Positions 52,705 through 63,106 of a stretch of DNA of 64,000 bases are shown piece after piece. The notes beneath the pieces were generated by a model that made no database searches, had not been told where the DNA came from, and was given only the letters and a program-made list of their open reading frames with translations. Both the position numbers and the translations under genes were made by a program. This DNA comes from Aphanomyces cochlioides (lineage: Eukaryota > Oomycota > Saprolegniomycetes > Saprolegniales > Verrucalvaceae), in the NCBI GenBank assembly GCA_019828595.1, contig JAHQRK010000001.1, positions 2,356,001-2,420,000 on the forward strand. The letters are read 5' to 3'. Position 1 is the stretch's first letter. Each line of letters opens with the position of its first letter.

Positions 52705-54789
52705 ATGAACTTCACCATATCCTATTCCAGAAGGAACAGGATACCGGAGTCCACGCGACGAGGATACCGCTCTGGTATCAACCAGGTCAAACGGTGGCTT
52801 CTTCTTACTGGGCAGGGCCATTTTATTATCGAAAGCACAGATTCTATCGAAGAGACCACTATTGATACGGGTCAATTTGATTGTAGTCATTATCTAGGCT
52901 TCCTTGAATGGACAATACAAAACAAAAATGTCACCGTTGGCACACTTATGAGTTACAGGAGTGCAGTGCAAAACTGGTACAAAGAACAAGGAAAAGCCAT
53001 TCCAATTGAATTTGGCGATGATTTGAAGGAAATATATCAAGGTAACAAATTATACAATACTAGTATGTTTTTATATTTGCTGCTCTTAGGAATAAGAAAA
53101 ACATTTGCACAAGAACACCAAGGTGGTGATAAGGAAAGCGACCGATGTCGTTTTCTACCTTTCAAAGTCTTTGCAAGCAAAGTTTAGGTCTTTCGGATGG
53201 AGGATTCACCCATCTTTTTTTAATTCTGACATGGAATATAATGTGTCGTTCAAAATCAACAGAAGCAGTCAGGTAAATCATAATTTGCAGACAAAGTTGA
53301 CATCACATAGGATTGATCATTTATCATGCGAGGAGGATGCTGTCGGAGTTACATTCTATAAGACTAAGACAAAGCAACAAGGTTAAAGATATCATTTTTT
53401 AGATATTTATTCTTGCAATAGGAACAACAAATAAAGATCCGAAGCATTGTTATTCAAATCCACACAGCCCTGATATTTGTCTCTTTGTCGCCCTTGGGCT
53501 ATATTTTGCGTGCAATAGTCAACTGGAACCTGGACGCCTATTTCCTGGCTCAAACCAGCGGGTATTTAAAAGAATATACGATAAAAATTAAAGTGTAGCT
53601 ATATAGGATCAATTTGGAAAAAGCTTGGGGAGAATGATGAAAATTTTCTACTTAAAGACAGGTTGCTCCAATAATATCAATGACATTTCGATACGGAAGG
53701 GTGCGTGTCGTCAGGAACGACGGGAGGGCCGTCAATTGTTAGTATTTGCTTGCGTTGTGGGTGGTCTCTTGGCAATGTTATGGAAAGATATTTTCGTTAC
53801 GAGTCAGCAGGTGATCAGTATACAGGAAGAGTCATGGCTGGTTTACCTGTTAACAGTTCTTTATTTGCTGTTTTGCCTCCCTATTTTGTCAACATGGATG
53901 CATCATTTATTACAGAGTGTATTGGAGTTATGTTTCCTAAGCTAGCTAAAGTTGAGCACATGGCTGATGTATTACGTTTAGTTTTGGCCAGTTTGGTTTT
54001 CCATTACGACTTTTTGATTGACGAGCTGCCCCACAACCATGCTCTTTTTGCCACTCCTTTGTTTTGTAATTTGGAAATGATTGAACACCTACGTTTGTTG
54101 TTATTTTCGCAGAATAGTGGTGAAAGTTTAATGCTACCGTCGGGAATTCCCCTCCCATGTTGAGCTGTATATCGAGCTCGAGAAAGCGAATGAAACTCTT
54201 TTGGCTCTTCCGGACGTGGTTTTGGCTGGTGTACAAGCCTCTTGAATGATTCAGGAACGATAGCAAACGGAATCTCTAAAGATCTAATCATATCAACCAT
54301 CAGAGAAACAATTGTGGCTCATACTGCACCAATCAACAATTTACCTCATGCCAATTTTGACTCTACAGAAGCTCCTTTAGAATATAATATGTATGCATGG
54401 GGGGTCAGCTCCATAAGCTTCCTGAATCATTTGAATTACCTACAGTCGACCTTGCTACGGCATGGAAATTGTGGTGGCGTGGTCTTCCAGCAAAAAAAAT
54501 TCCGCCTTTTTGCCAAATTTCTCCACGTGATATATCAAAACAAACTGCCAAGAAAGTCTTGAGTGAATGGAGATTTTTAATGGAAAGACTATCGAGATGT
54601 TATGAGTCGAAAACAGGGTGCGCCGTACCTCTTAATCTATCAGAGATAGATTTGCAAACTTCTTTCCATATTGTGAATGAAATGCTTGCCCCTCTACGAC
54701 AACCCACGGCGAAAAAACGGCAGCGACGTGATGCACAGATGAAAATATCTACAATCGCCAAGTTATGGCGTCAATATGAGCAACAGTAA
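52705..54789 (+). pseudogene. Crypton tyrosine recombinase, frameshifted
   Basis: Cryptons are DNA transposons that move with a tyrosine recombinase. The frame starts MNFTISYSRR at 52705; STRRGYRSGINQVKRWLL and LMSYRSAVQNWYKEQGKAI form the N-terminal binding domain. An intron (about 53041-53090) leads to IRKTFAQEHQGGDK, after which the frame shifts by one base (about 53130) to FSTFQSLCKQSL and LILTWNIMCRSKST with the first catalytic arginine (53247). Later come YKTKTKQQGTTNKDPKHCYS, then SIRKGA where the usual histidine is replaced (about 53685), a second frameshift to SSGTTGGPSIVSICLRCGWS, and YFRYESAGDQYTGR with the catalytic tyrosine. A further break near 54240 precedes the C-terminal FELPTVDLATAWKLWWRG part; stop 54789. 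The copy is almost surely inactive. Confidence 0.8.
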
Positions 54790-55330
54790 GCTTGTGCAGC
54801 GTACATTCAGGCTTGTAATGATAGCAGCTACTTCATTTTTGAACCCCATGCTTATATAACCTTCAATCACTATTGCATGCATTTGTTTAGATGTCATACG
54901 AGTCCTAATTAACGTACTTGGCCACGTTGTAGATTGTGTGGCTGGGCTAGAATAGGTCCCTTATGACCCAGAAACCATGATATTCATGAGCTGTTTGATG
55001 CCAAGCTGTCGGCCAGTTTGGCTTGGCGCAGAAGAAGTCTCGCAGCTTCTCGATGAGTCTCCTTCTAGATTGCCTAGCATGACAATGCAGTCAGTTTTGT
55101 GTAATATAGATAGTGATACCTTACGAACAGACTGAGACCTTCGTGCTGTCCATCCCCTCGACGCCTGGCTGTCTATCTAGACGTCCACAGAACCAGAGCT
55201 GCATGCCTTGTTCTTCGCCAGCGCGATTCAGACCTGAGGATACAACCATGATTCATATTTCAACCAATGAAAAAAAATGAATATTTCTATTGGATAAAAT
55301 TATTCACGTCGACCGATTTGTCCGACGAAT
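54790..55330 (-). pseudogene. Possible minus-strand coding relic
   Basis: On the minus strand, 55235-55125 reads SSGLNRAGEEQGMQLWFCGR then QPGVEGMDSTKVSVCS, followed by a GTAAGG donor, and 55075-54950 reads SRRRLIEKLRDFFCAKPNWP then HQTAHEYHGFWVIRD. This looks like two exon pieces of a decayed gene, family unknown. The rest of the interval shows nothing. Confidence 0.3.
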
Positions 55331-55479
55331 TCCAATTACAATACACAATATTTTGGTGTGCATTTTTGATACAGAATTAATATGAGCGAGAGAGGCATCG
55401 TTTCAAAAAGCTGTGGACCTCGGCAACTGGCGAAAGAAGTAAACCCATGAAGAGCGATGCAAGACGCCAGCTTGAGGGA

Positions 55480-55708
55480 AATAATAAATGCATGGAGCAA
55501 GCATGCTCCGACGACGGGGTACATGACCAAGCTTGGAGGAATCGCGCCACGTTACGAATACAGTGGTAACGACAAGGACAGTGCACACAAACGACACAAG
55601 CATCGGTGGATACAATCAACAGGGCACCTATGCCAGAACTTTTTACACAACTGTGGACAATCTGCACTTGACGGTTTATGGCGTCGAAGAGCGTGGCGAT
55701 GTGCAAGA
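55480..55708 (+). pseudogene. Coding fragment cut by repeat insertion
   Basis: A plus frame (55533 onward) reads VHTNDTSIGGYNQQGTYART then FYTTVDNLHLTVYGVEERGD and becomes nonsense exactly where the interspersed repeat begins (55708). No continuation is found beyond the repeat at 59573. I do not recognise the source protein. Confidence 0.35.
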
Positions 55709-56403
55709 TTGTAGACCGCTTACGCTTTAGGCACAGTCTCCTTGCGGCATAAGAATGATTAATAACTTCAAATATGAATAACTGCATGAACAACTTAATC
55801 ATCAATTTCTGGAAAAACTTAAACCATGGGGGCTTTCACATGATTTTACTCATATTCTATCGAACTGCACAAAATTCCTTCAAGATTCTTGGCATATTGA
55901 CCTTCACAATACCATCAACAAGCTCCTGTATTTGCGAGTTGTGAGGTGAGTATGCTTCAGAGAAGTGACGAAAATTTATATAGATAATTTAAAGTAGTAT
56001 TAATAAATAATCATCCAATGATAATTGTTATCAAAAATTAATTGGTTAATCGGGGAGAATAAACTGTAAAAATACATCCAGCAAGAAATCGAGCCAAATG
56101 AATACCATCAGAACAATTCCGAGCGCACTACTTATATCTAATTCGATTCAAGTATTTGGATTCCTGCTTTTCGGAATGCACCATAGTGTTGTCGGCAAAA
56201 AGCGGAATACTTCGTATATTAGGGGGTTTCAAAGCTGAAGATGGAGGATGAACAGTGGAGGTGAATAGGTATAGGTTAAAAAATCTCGTGTTCCATTGAT
56301 AGATATGATTTAATTTTTCAAGCCTTGCTCTCCATTCTCAATCACCTTTTTTCGTGGTGGAAGAGGGTGGTGAAGGAGGGAACAGTGAATACCATTCAGA
56401 ATT

Positions 56404-57436
56404 ATGAGTAAGAGCTCAATTGTGTTCTGGCACAAGGACGCCTGTGCAAATCCGTCTTGCCTGTGTGGCAAGTCGTCGATCGAGCTACTTCTTGAATGGC
56501 TACAGGCTCACGATGGCACTGAATACGTCAACTTCGTTCGCTGGCGCGGTGGCACGAGGACGAAAGACGGCTTGAACAAAATGGGACTTGCCTCTGAAAT
56601 CTCTCAAATGATGAAACGAGAGCATGGCATAATGCGAAATGTGGACAGCATCAAATCAAAAATTCAAGAATTAAATGACTCATACAATAAGGCGCATGAT
56701 TTCATGGCTCAAACGGGGGAAGGCATTCTGTCGGCTGCACAAGAGCGCTGTGGGTGTGTGGACAACCCTGAATATTTGAATCAAGTTCAAACTATAAAGG
56801 TAGATATATTCGATGCCATGTTTGGACTGATTTTGATAGGAAAAACAAATTCGCATTTGTAAATATTGGGATATATTGAATGATGTCATTGGAGATAGAG
56901 CTTCCGTGACACCAGTGTTCAGGGCATCTAATGAAACCTCATGTGTCATAAGCATGGAGCCCTTATCTAGCGCCGTCGAAAATGGTAAAAGCTCGTGCTA
57001 TTTTTATTGTATGAAGTGAATTATTGCAATTGAGATAGATGTAGATTCACAACAAGATGAAGGTGACAGCTACAGCAACCACTACAAGCCAGGTTCGCCC
57101 CCAAAGTCGGGAGAAAATCATAAACGATCACTATCCTCTCGTTCGTTCTCTGAAAGCTTGAAAAAAAAGATGAGACTCACTGGAAAGAAGTCTGTCAACT
57201 TGACAGAGTCGATTGTCCAAGGCATGCACGCACAAGCGCAAGTGCAAGCTTCAATGCTTGAGTACAAGCAAAAACAGGATGCTCTGGAACATGAAGTGAA
57301 GCAAAGAGAAGTCGATTTGAAAGAGCGAACGTTAAAACATGCCGAAGTGATGGAGCAGTCAAAGTTGATGGCGAGTGTAGGATTTTCAAAAGAAGTCATG
57401 AATTATCTTAAAGAGCAGCTAGCTAATCTTAAATGA
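56404..57436 (+). CDS. Harbinger accessory Myb/SANT-like protein
   Basis: Three exons. Exon 1 from ATG 56404 gives MSKSSIVFWHKDACANPSCL and LLLEWLQAHDGTEYVNF, a trihelix/Myb-like arrangement including MKREHGIMRNVDSIKSKIQ. Introns at about 56799-56840 and 56985-57038 lead to KQIRICKYWDILNDVIGD and a C-terminal coiled coil (SIVQGMHAQAQVQASMLEYK, HEVKQREVDLKERTLKHAE). Stop at 57434-57436. In this superfamily the second protein helps the transposase enter the nucleus and bind the ends. It appears intact, unlike the transposase. The 17-bp gap between the two stop codons is typical of such compact elements. Confidence 0.8.
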
Positions 57437-57453
57437 CAAACTGTTTTATGCTT

Positions 57454-58742
57454 TCAAAGTTCATTGTCATCATAGATACGCCAAAACTCTTCAGCGTACA
57501 GGTGTCGGATATCCTCAATTTCATTGCCATCGAAAGTGAACACTGCCGCTTGAGGCGAGCTCGTATCGTTTTCAGTCGTCGTCTCATCATAATCATAAAT
57601 ATTTGTGTCCCAGTCATCTTCGTCGTTCAAGAGCAAATTGTGCAATATTGCAGCACAGCGGATGAAAAATATCATTTTCATAGCCCCGGATTTTGTGGAT
57701 ATATCGATACGCATGCCACGCAATGACTGGAATCGTCCTTTCAGTAGTCCAATGCAGTGCTCATTGACATACCTGCATTTAGCTAGAACTTTATTAAAAA
57801 TCATCTGAGCTCTTGTCAGTCCAAAGCCACGAACCTTCCTGTACGCTGACATTAAATGGCGCTGGTTGGTGTAACCACTGTCAGCTAACAAATATTCGTA
57901 AGGCCTGAAATACTTCTGGGCATTGAGCATCAGTGCGCTACTATTCCATACACGCTTGTCGTTGGCACAGCCAGGCCAACCAAGGTCCAAATGAATGATT
58001 CGCTTTCTATCATCACACACAATCATACCAGCCATGCCATAGTAGCCCTTTCGAGAATAATAATCTTCTCCATTTACTGAAGGTTTGACGTACACGGGGA
58101 AGTGTGCCATCCACGAAACCAACGCAGTGGTTAAATCCATGGGCTAATGCAATTCGTCGACTGATTGATCTTCTCTCGTGAACGTCGGGCCATGTAACCA
58201 CATTTTTTTCGAGAGACAATATTGCTACAGTGCATCGTTTAACATACATATCAATACAACCTTCGGACAATCCAAAGTATCGCGCTAATATACCAACACT
58301 GCCACCATTTCCATATCTCCCCAATTTTGACAAAAAAAACAAGAAGCTGGTCCTCAACAGGAGCTTGTTCTAAGGTTGACTTGGACTGAAATACTTTGTG
58401 CCCAGTAATGTTTTCTGCAATGTATAAAAATAAGTCTTTTGAGACTCTCGCCTCTTGTCGAAATCGCGTTTCGTCCAAGCCACAAATGAATGTGAAGGGT
58501 GCAGCTTGCTTTGGAACTTTGTACATTCGTGGACTCAAGTATCGTGAATGAACCACGGCACAATAGATTTTGGAAATGTAATCGTAGATCCATGGGTCGA
58601 GACAATTCAATTCACCATTACCACACTGGACAAAGAAATTAAACCATTCCACTTGGCTGAGGACATTCGGTCTTCCAAACATGATAGCGATCGTCAACTC
58701 CAATTGCTTGATAAGCACTTGACGAGAGGAGAGTCTAACCAT
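57454..58742 (-). pseudogene. Harbinger DDE transposase, frameshifted
   Basis: Start ATG 58742 (MVRLSSRQVLIKQLELTI) then FTFICGLDETRFRQEARVSK and APVEDQLLVFF. At the eight-T run (58330-58337 region) the frame must shift to continue FFLSKLGRYGNGGSVGILAR and FGLSEGCIDMYVKR. HGFNHCVGFVDGT holds the first catalytic Asp; a second shift near 58108 is needed to reach VYVKPSVNGEDYYSRKGYYG. The rest is intact: LGWPGCANDKRVWNSS, LLADSGY (second Asp), YVNEHCIGLLKGRFQSLRG (Glu), stop at 57454. All three acidic residues are present, so the two one-base breaks are the only visible damage; both lie in short homopolymer runs and could be assembly errors. Confidence 0.85.
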
Positions 58743-59639
58743 TGTGGAATACACGAGCGAAGTCCACCCTTCACCAAACAATTGTGGGGATCTCAAAGCA
58801 ATGAGGAGAGAAATCGAAAATGATCATGATTGGCCAAAAAATTCATTACACATGTGGCGTCATTGTCGCCTACACCCTTGATTTTCAGCTCTGAAACCCC
58901 CTATTGCAGTGAAATGAAGAGGAAAACACAAAACTGTGTAAATTAATTAATTACAAACGAAATTCAATGAAAATGGACGAAATTTTTTGTTTGCAATTTG
59001 GTCCAGTTAGCTGACAACTTCAAATTAGTCCTATCGACTTTGAATAAAAATTGTGCTCCTCATTTATATATTATATGTGCTGAGAAGAAGAAAATGAACA
59101 TCACAAACGACTATTTCAAATGTGTCGAACTAATTTGTCAAAATATCTCAATATTTTTATAAAAGAGTATTATAAAATTCACGCTTCTCACTCACACAAC
59201 ATATGCTACAAAGAAATTACGAATTAAAATTAGTCGTATTTTTAAATTTACAAAGATCAAGTCAAATCGGGACAGACAATAAATTTCAAAATAATTTGTG
59301 GTTTTTCAAATTAAACGACTAATTCATATTAGTTCTCTTAAAAATTCAAAATATTTCGACAGGTTTATTGTCGTAATTTCGTTCATTTTAATAAACAGAA
59401 GCAATCTTTGTAAACGAAGTATTGTAATAGAGAAAGATATAATATTTACGATTGGCATTTCTATATATTTTGTCATAAGATATGCCGCATATGAGCGAGA
59501 TTACAAGAGACATACTGAATCCCATTCAAAATCTTCACCCTAACGCAGTGGAGACTGCGAACAATTCTGGATAAAATTATTTAAAATCTCTACAAAACTT
59601 TTCATAATATTGATCAAAATTCCTAAAAATTTCTAGATG

Positions 59640-60040
59640 TCTTTTTAACATCATGATCGACATGAAGCGTCTTCATTTGCGAGTTCAAGTCAGAGAAGAA
59701 TTATGTCTTGTTTGAAATTTTTCAATCAACCAGTGTTAACTGACGCTGATACATTTAGTGTCATTGTAAATTCTAGATACTTGTGATAATAAGCCAATCA
59801 CAAATATTTAAAATTTACAGTGGTCAATTTGAGAGATTGGCAAATGAATAAAAATAATATGAATAATAATCTCGCTTCTCACTCACACGACATATACTAC
59901 AATGTACAAAGAATATTTGAATACAAATATATCGTATTTTTATTCATACTTGGATCAACTCTAATGGGCACGGACAACTTCCAGACAAATTCCATCCAAA
60001 ATCTTCACCCAAACGCAGTGGAGACTGTGAATAATCATTT
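59640..60040 (+). repeat. Repeat family X, diverged partial copy D
   Basis: CTTCTCACTCACACGACATA (59874) matches the interior of copies A/B, and the segment ends with ATCTTCACCCAAACGCAGTG and a weakened hairpin (60014-60029). The middle is deleted or diverged. Confidence 0.65.
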
Positions 60041-60640
60041 TCAGTAAATTTAAAAATTCTGGCATACTACTCCGTTCCGCAATATTTGTCATATTGTTTT
60101 GTCTTGTTTTAAGTATTGGCAATAGTTTAATTAAGTATAAATTTTACTTCAACTTTTTGGCTAAAAGTACAACATTTAATTTAATCTTGACTAATGTATG
60201 AGTGATGTTGATGCATTTCGGGAAGAACGAGACTCCACAGCACGTTTCGAAATCCCATCGACGTCTTGGCGGTATATGAGCGCTTGATTGGCACTCTGCA
60301 AAGGTAGTTTATATGATTGTCTTGTGTAGTGGACACCATAGTGGTCTACGACTGCACACCGGAACTTTTTTCATGATTACAGTAGAGTAGTCTGTGTTTA
60401 AGGAGTTGTTTCTCTCAATTGAATTTGATTCAGAGCACTTGCAGATAGTCCAATCAAAGAGCACGGTTATTACTTCTTAATGAACCAATCAGGAGCCCAA
60501 AATACCAAGAAATCAAAGAAATTTTGCCAATGGAAAAACTATGTGACAAATAATGTGGAACAGGGTAGTATCAATATTTGAGACATCTGGATAACAATAA
60601 TGACATTCAATTATCCTATATAAATATGGCATCAAAATAT
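60041..60640. other. AT-rich intergenic DNA
   Basis: No gene or clear repeat seen. A few CCAAT motifs occur (about 60449 and 60485). Confidence 0.4.
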
Positions 60641-60649
60641 GGATATAAA

Positions 60650-61611
60650 TTTTATTGATAATTGTCAATCAAATGAATACACTAAATAAATAAATATTGT
60701 TTGACACTGGAATCTTTAAACTTATTCAGTCAATCAAAATTCATTTGACACTTGTCCTTCCTGACTCACACTGTCAAACTATTTTATGCGAGAGAATTCC
60801 TGCATATTTTATTGAAATGAGTTCCCCATCATACCTGTCACCAAAATTTGTCATTTTCATTTTGCCTCTAGGACATCAAGAGAGATATGATCATTTGGCT
60901 GAAAGTGGATGTGCCAAAAAATTAATTTTAGATAAAGAAAATGAGCTTGGTGTTTAGAGGAGTCCTTGAGAGATTCTCGAATGAATCATGTCAACATCAT
61001 CAAAACAATCCTTTTCACATTTTTCAGAGAATTTCTATTTCAATTCCTGTTCTGTCCCTTTACTTTAGTAAAGAAGACAGACAAACGATTCAAAATAATT
61101 TGTGTTTCTCAAATTATGCGACTATTTCAAATTAGCTATTTGGATAATTCAAATTATTGTGACATTTTTATAATTGTATTTTTGCTGATTTTAATAAAAT
61201 GAATAATTACATTTGAATAAAGTTTTGTGCTTTTGATACAAAATTGTGAGGAACAGTTTGAATCGACCGAGGTTTCGAATCGATTCCGAATCGAACGGGC
61301 TTCTCTGATTGGCTAGAATTAAAAATTAAAATTAGTCAGCCAATCAGAATCGATCAGCCACCTGACTCACGCAAAACACACACTGACACACACCACTTCA
61401 GTATCATGAAATCGATTTGAAAATGAAATCGCATTTGGTCAAAACCACACATTTCGTTGAAAATGACAATATATGCAGTAAAGAATGAAATAAACATTTC
61501 GATTATCATTTTTATCTTTTTTGTCCTGAGATAAGCCATGAACACATGATTACAAGAGACAAAACTGAAAAGCCCATCCAAAATCTTCACCCTAACGCAG
61601 TGGAGACTGCA
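60650..61611 (+). repeat. Repeat family X, diverged copy C
   Basis: 61075-61200 resembles 59270-59400 of copy A (CAAAATAATTTGTG, then TTTTAATAAA), and the end 61571-61611 carries the family 3' terminus with hairpin CGCAGT-GGAG-ACTGCA. It abuts copy B after 10 bp. An inverted GATTGGCT/AGCCAATC pair flanks 61309-61344. The 86-codon frame at 60697 has no support. Confidence 0.6.
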
Positions 61612-61621
61612 AAGAACCAGA

Positions 61622-62793
61622 ATTGTAGACCGCTTACGCTTTAGGCGCAGTCTCCTTGCGGCATAAGAATCATTAATAACTTCAAATATGAATAACTGCA
61701 TGAATAACTTAATCGTCAATTTCTGGAAAACATAAACCATGGGGGTTTTCACATGATTTTACTCATTTTATCGAACTGCACCGAATTCCTTCAAGATTCT
61801 TGGCATATTGACCTTCACAATACCATCAACAAGCTCCTGTATTTGCGAGTTGTGAGGTGAGTATGCTTCAGAGAAGTGACGAAAATTTATATGGATAATT
61901 TAAAGTAGTATTAATAAATAATCATCCAATGATAATTGTTATCAAAAATTAATTGGTTAATCGGGGAGAATAAACTGTAAAAATACATCCAGCAAGAAAT
62001 CGAGCCAAATGAATACCATCAGAACAATTCCGAGCGCACTACTAATATCTAATTCGATGCAAGTATTTGGATTCCTGCTTTTCGGAATGCACCATAGTGT
62101 TGTCGGCAAAAACGGAATACTAGTATATTTCAGTGGAATCAAGAGGAAAACACAAATCTGTGTAAATTGATGAATTACAAACGAAAATCAATGAAAACGG
62201 ACGAAATTTTTTGTGTGCAATTTGGTCCAGTTAGCTGACAACTTCAAATTAGTCCTATCGACTTTGAATAAAAATTGTGCTCCTCATTTATATATTATAT
62301 GTGCTGAGAAGAAGAAAATGAACATCACAAACGACTATTTCAAATGTGTCGAACTAATTTGTCAAAATATCTCAATATTTTTATAAAAGAGTATTATAAA
62401 ATTCACGCTTCTCACTCACACAACATATGCTACAAAGAAATTACGAATTAAAATTAGTCGTATTTTTAAATTTACAAAGATCAAGTCAAATCGGGACAGA
62501 CAATAAATTTCAAAATAATTTGTGGTTTTTCAAATTAAACGACTAATTCATATTAGTTCTCTTAAAAATTCAAAATATTTCGACAGGTTTATTGTCGTAA
62601 TTTCGTTCATTTTAATAAACAGAAGCAATCTTTGTAAACGAAGTATTGTAATAGAGAAAGATATAATATTTACGATTGGCATTTCTATATATTTTGTCAT
62701 AAGATATGCCGCATATGAGCGAGATTACAAGAGACATACCGAAACCCATCCAAAATCTTCACCCTAACGCAGTGGAGACTGCGAACAACCGGA
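61622..62793 (+). repeat. Repeat family X, uninterrupted copy B
   Basis: It matches copy A end to end but lacks the Harbinger; the junction reads GTATATTTCAGTGGAATC with the single ATT at 62127-62129. It begins ATTGTAGACCGCTTACGC and ends with the hairpin CGCAGT-GGAG-ACTGCG at 62768-62783. Length is about 1.17 kb. Confidence 0.88.
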
Positions 62794-63106
62794 AAATCTT
62801 GGGAAATTGTGAAGATAACGAGCACGTCTCTGTTCACTCTGTCCTTGGAAAAACCATGCTTTCATGGACTGTGCAATTGGGTCGATTCCAAAGCATGCGT
62901 CAAACACTGCAAGTTCCCCTGGAACATACTGGCGGGGGGAGTTTTCGTCGACCATGTTGCGCCCATGAGTTGCGTTGACAATGTGGACGACAGGGGCAAA
63001 ATTGACTTGTTTTGAACTTGTGTTATCCGGATTATCCGGAAATGGCAAGCTAGCAGCATCAGAGGTTGAGCTCCGCTTGATACACGTAGCGATCTCTGTG
63101 GTGAAT
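62794..63106. promoter_or_regulatory. Upstream region of KH-like gene
   Basis: No separate gene seen. The frame of the next gene is open back to 62975, but the residues before 63107 are not protein-like. The promoter lies directly after repeat copy B. Confidence 0.4.

Larger units (their letters stand above)
56221..58902. mobile_element. PIF/Harbinger DNA transposon
   Basis: The 2,682-bp element has terminal inverted repeats of 19 bp with one mismatch (AGGGGGTTTCARAGCTGAA at 56221-56239, complement at 58884-58902). The flanking 3-bp duplication is ATT (56218-56220 and 58903-58905), and the uninterrupted sequence at 62127-62129 has a single ATT. It carries the usual two genes in convergent order: a DNA-binding accessory protein (plus) and a DDE transposase (minus). 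Confidence 0.92.
55708..59572 (+). mobile_element. Repeat family X, copy A, interrupted by Harbinger
   Basis: The left part 55708-56220 and right part 58903-59572 match 61622-62129 and 62127-62793 closely; the 2.68-kb Harbinger sits between them. Without it copy A is about 1.18 kb. It begins ATTGTAGACCGCTTACGC and ends with ATCTTCACCCTAACGCAGTG plus a CGCAGT-GGAG-ACTGCG hairpin (59544-59559). No coding capacity is evident; the 81-codon frame at 59298 recurs in copy B only because the DNA is repeated. Confidence 0.85.

Noticed and set aside
60697..60957. 86-codon frame as a gene
   Set aside because: It lies in AT-rich diverged repeat X DNA with no supporting features.
59298..62767. Identical 81-codon frames at 59298 and 62522
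   Set aside because: They coincide only because repeat X is duplicated; the text is low-complexity and AT-driven with no protein family signs.
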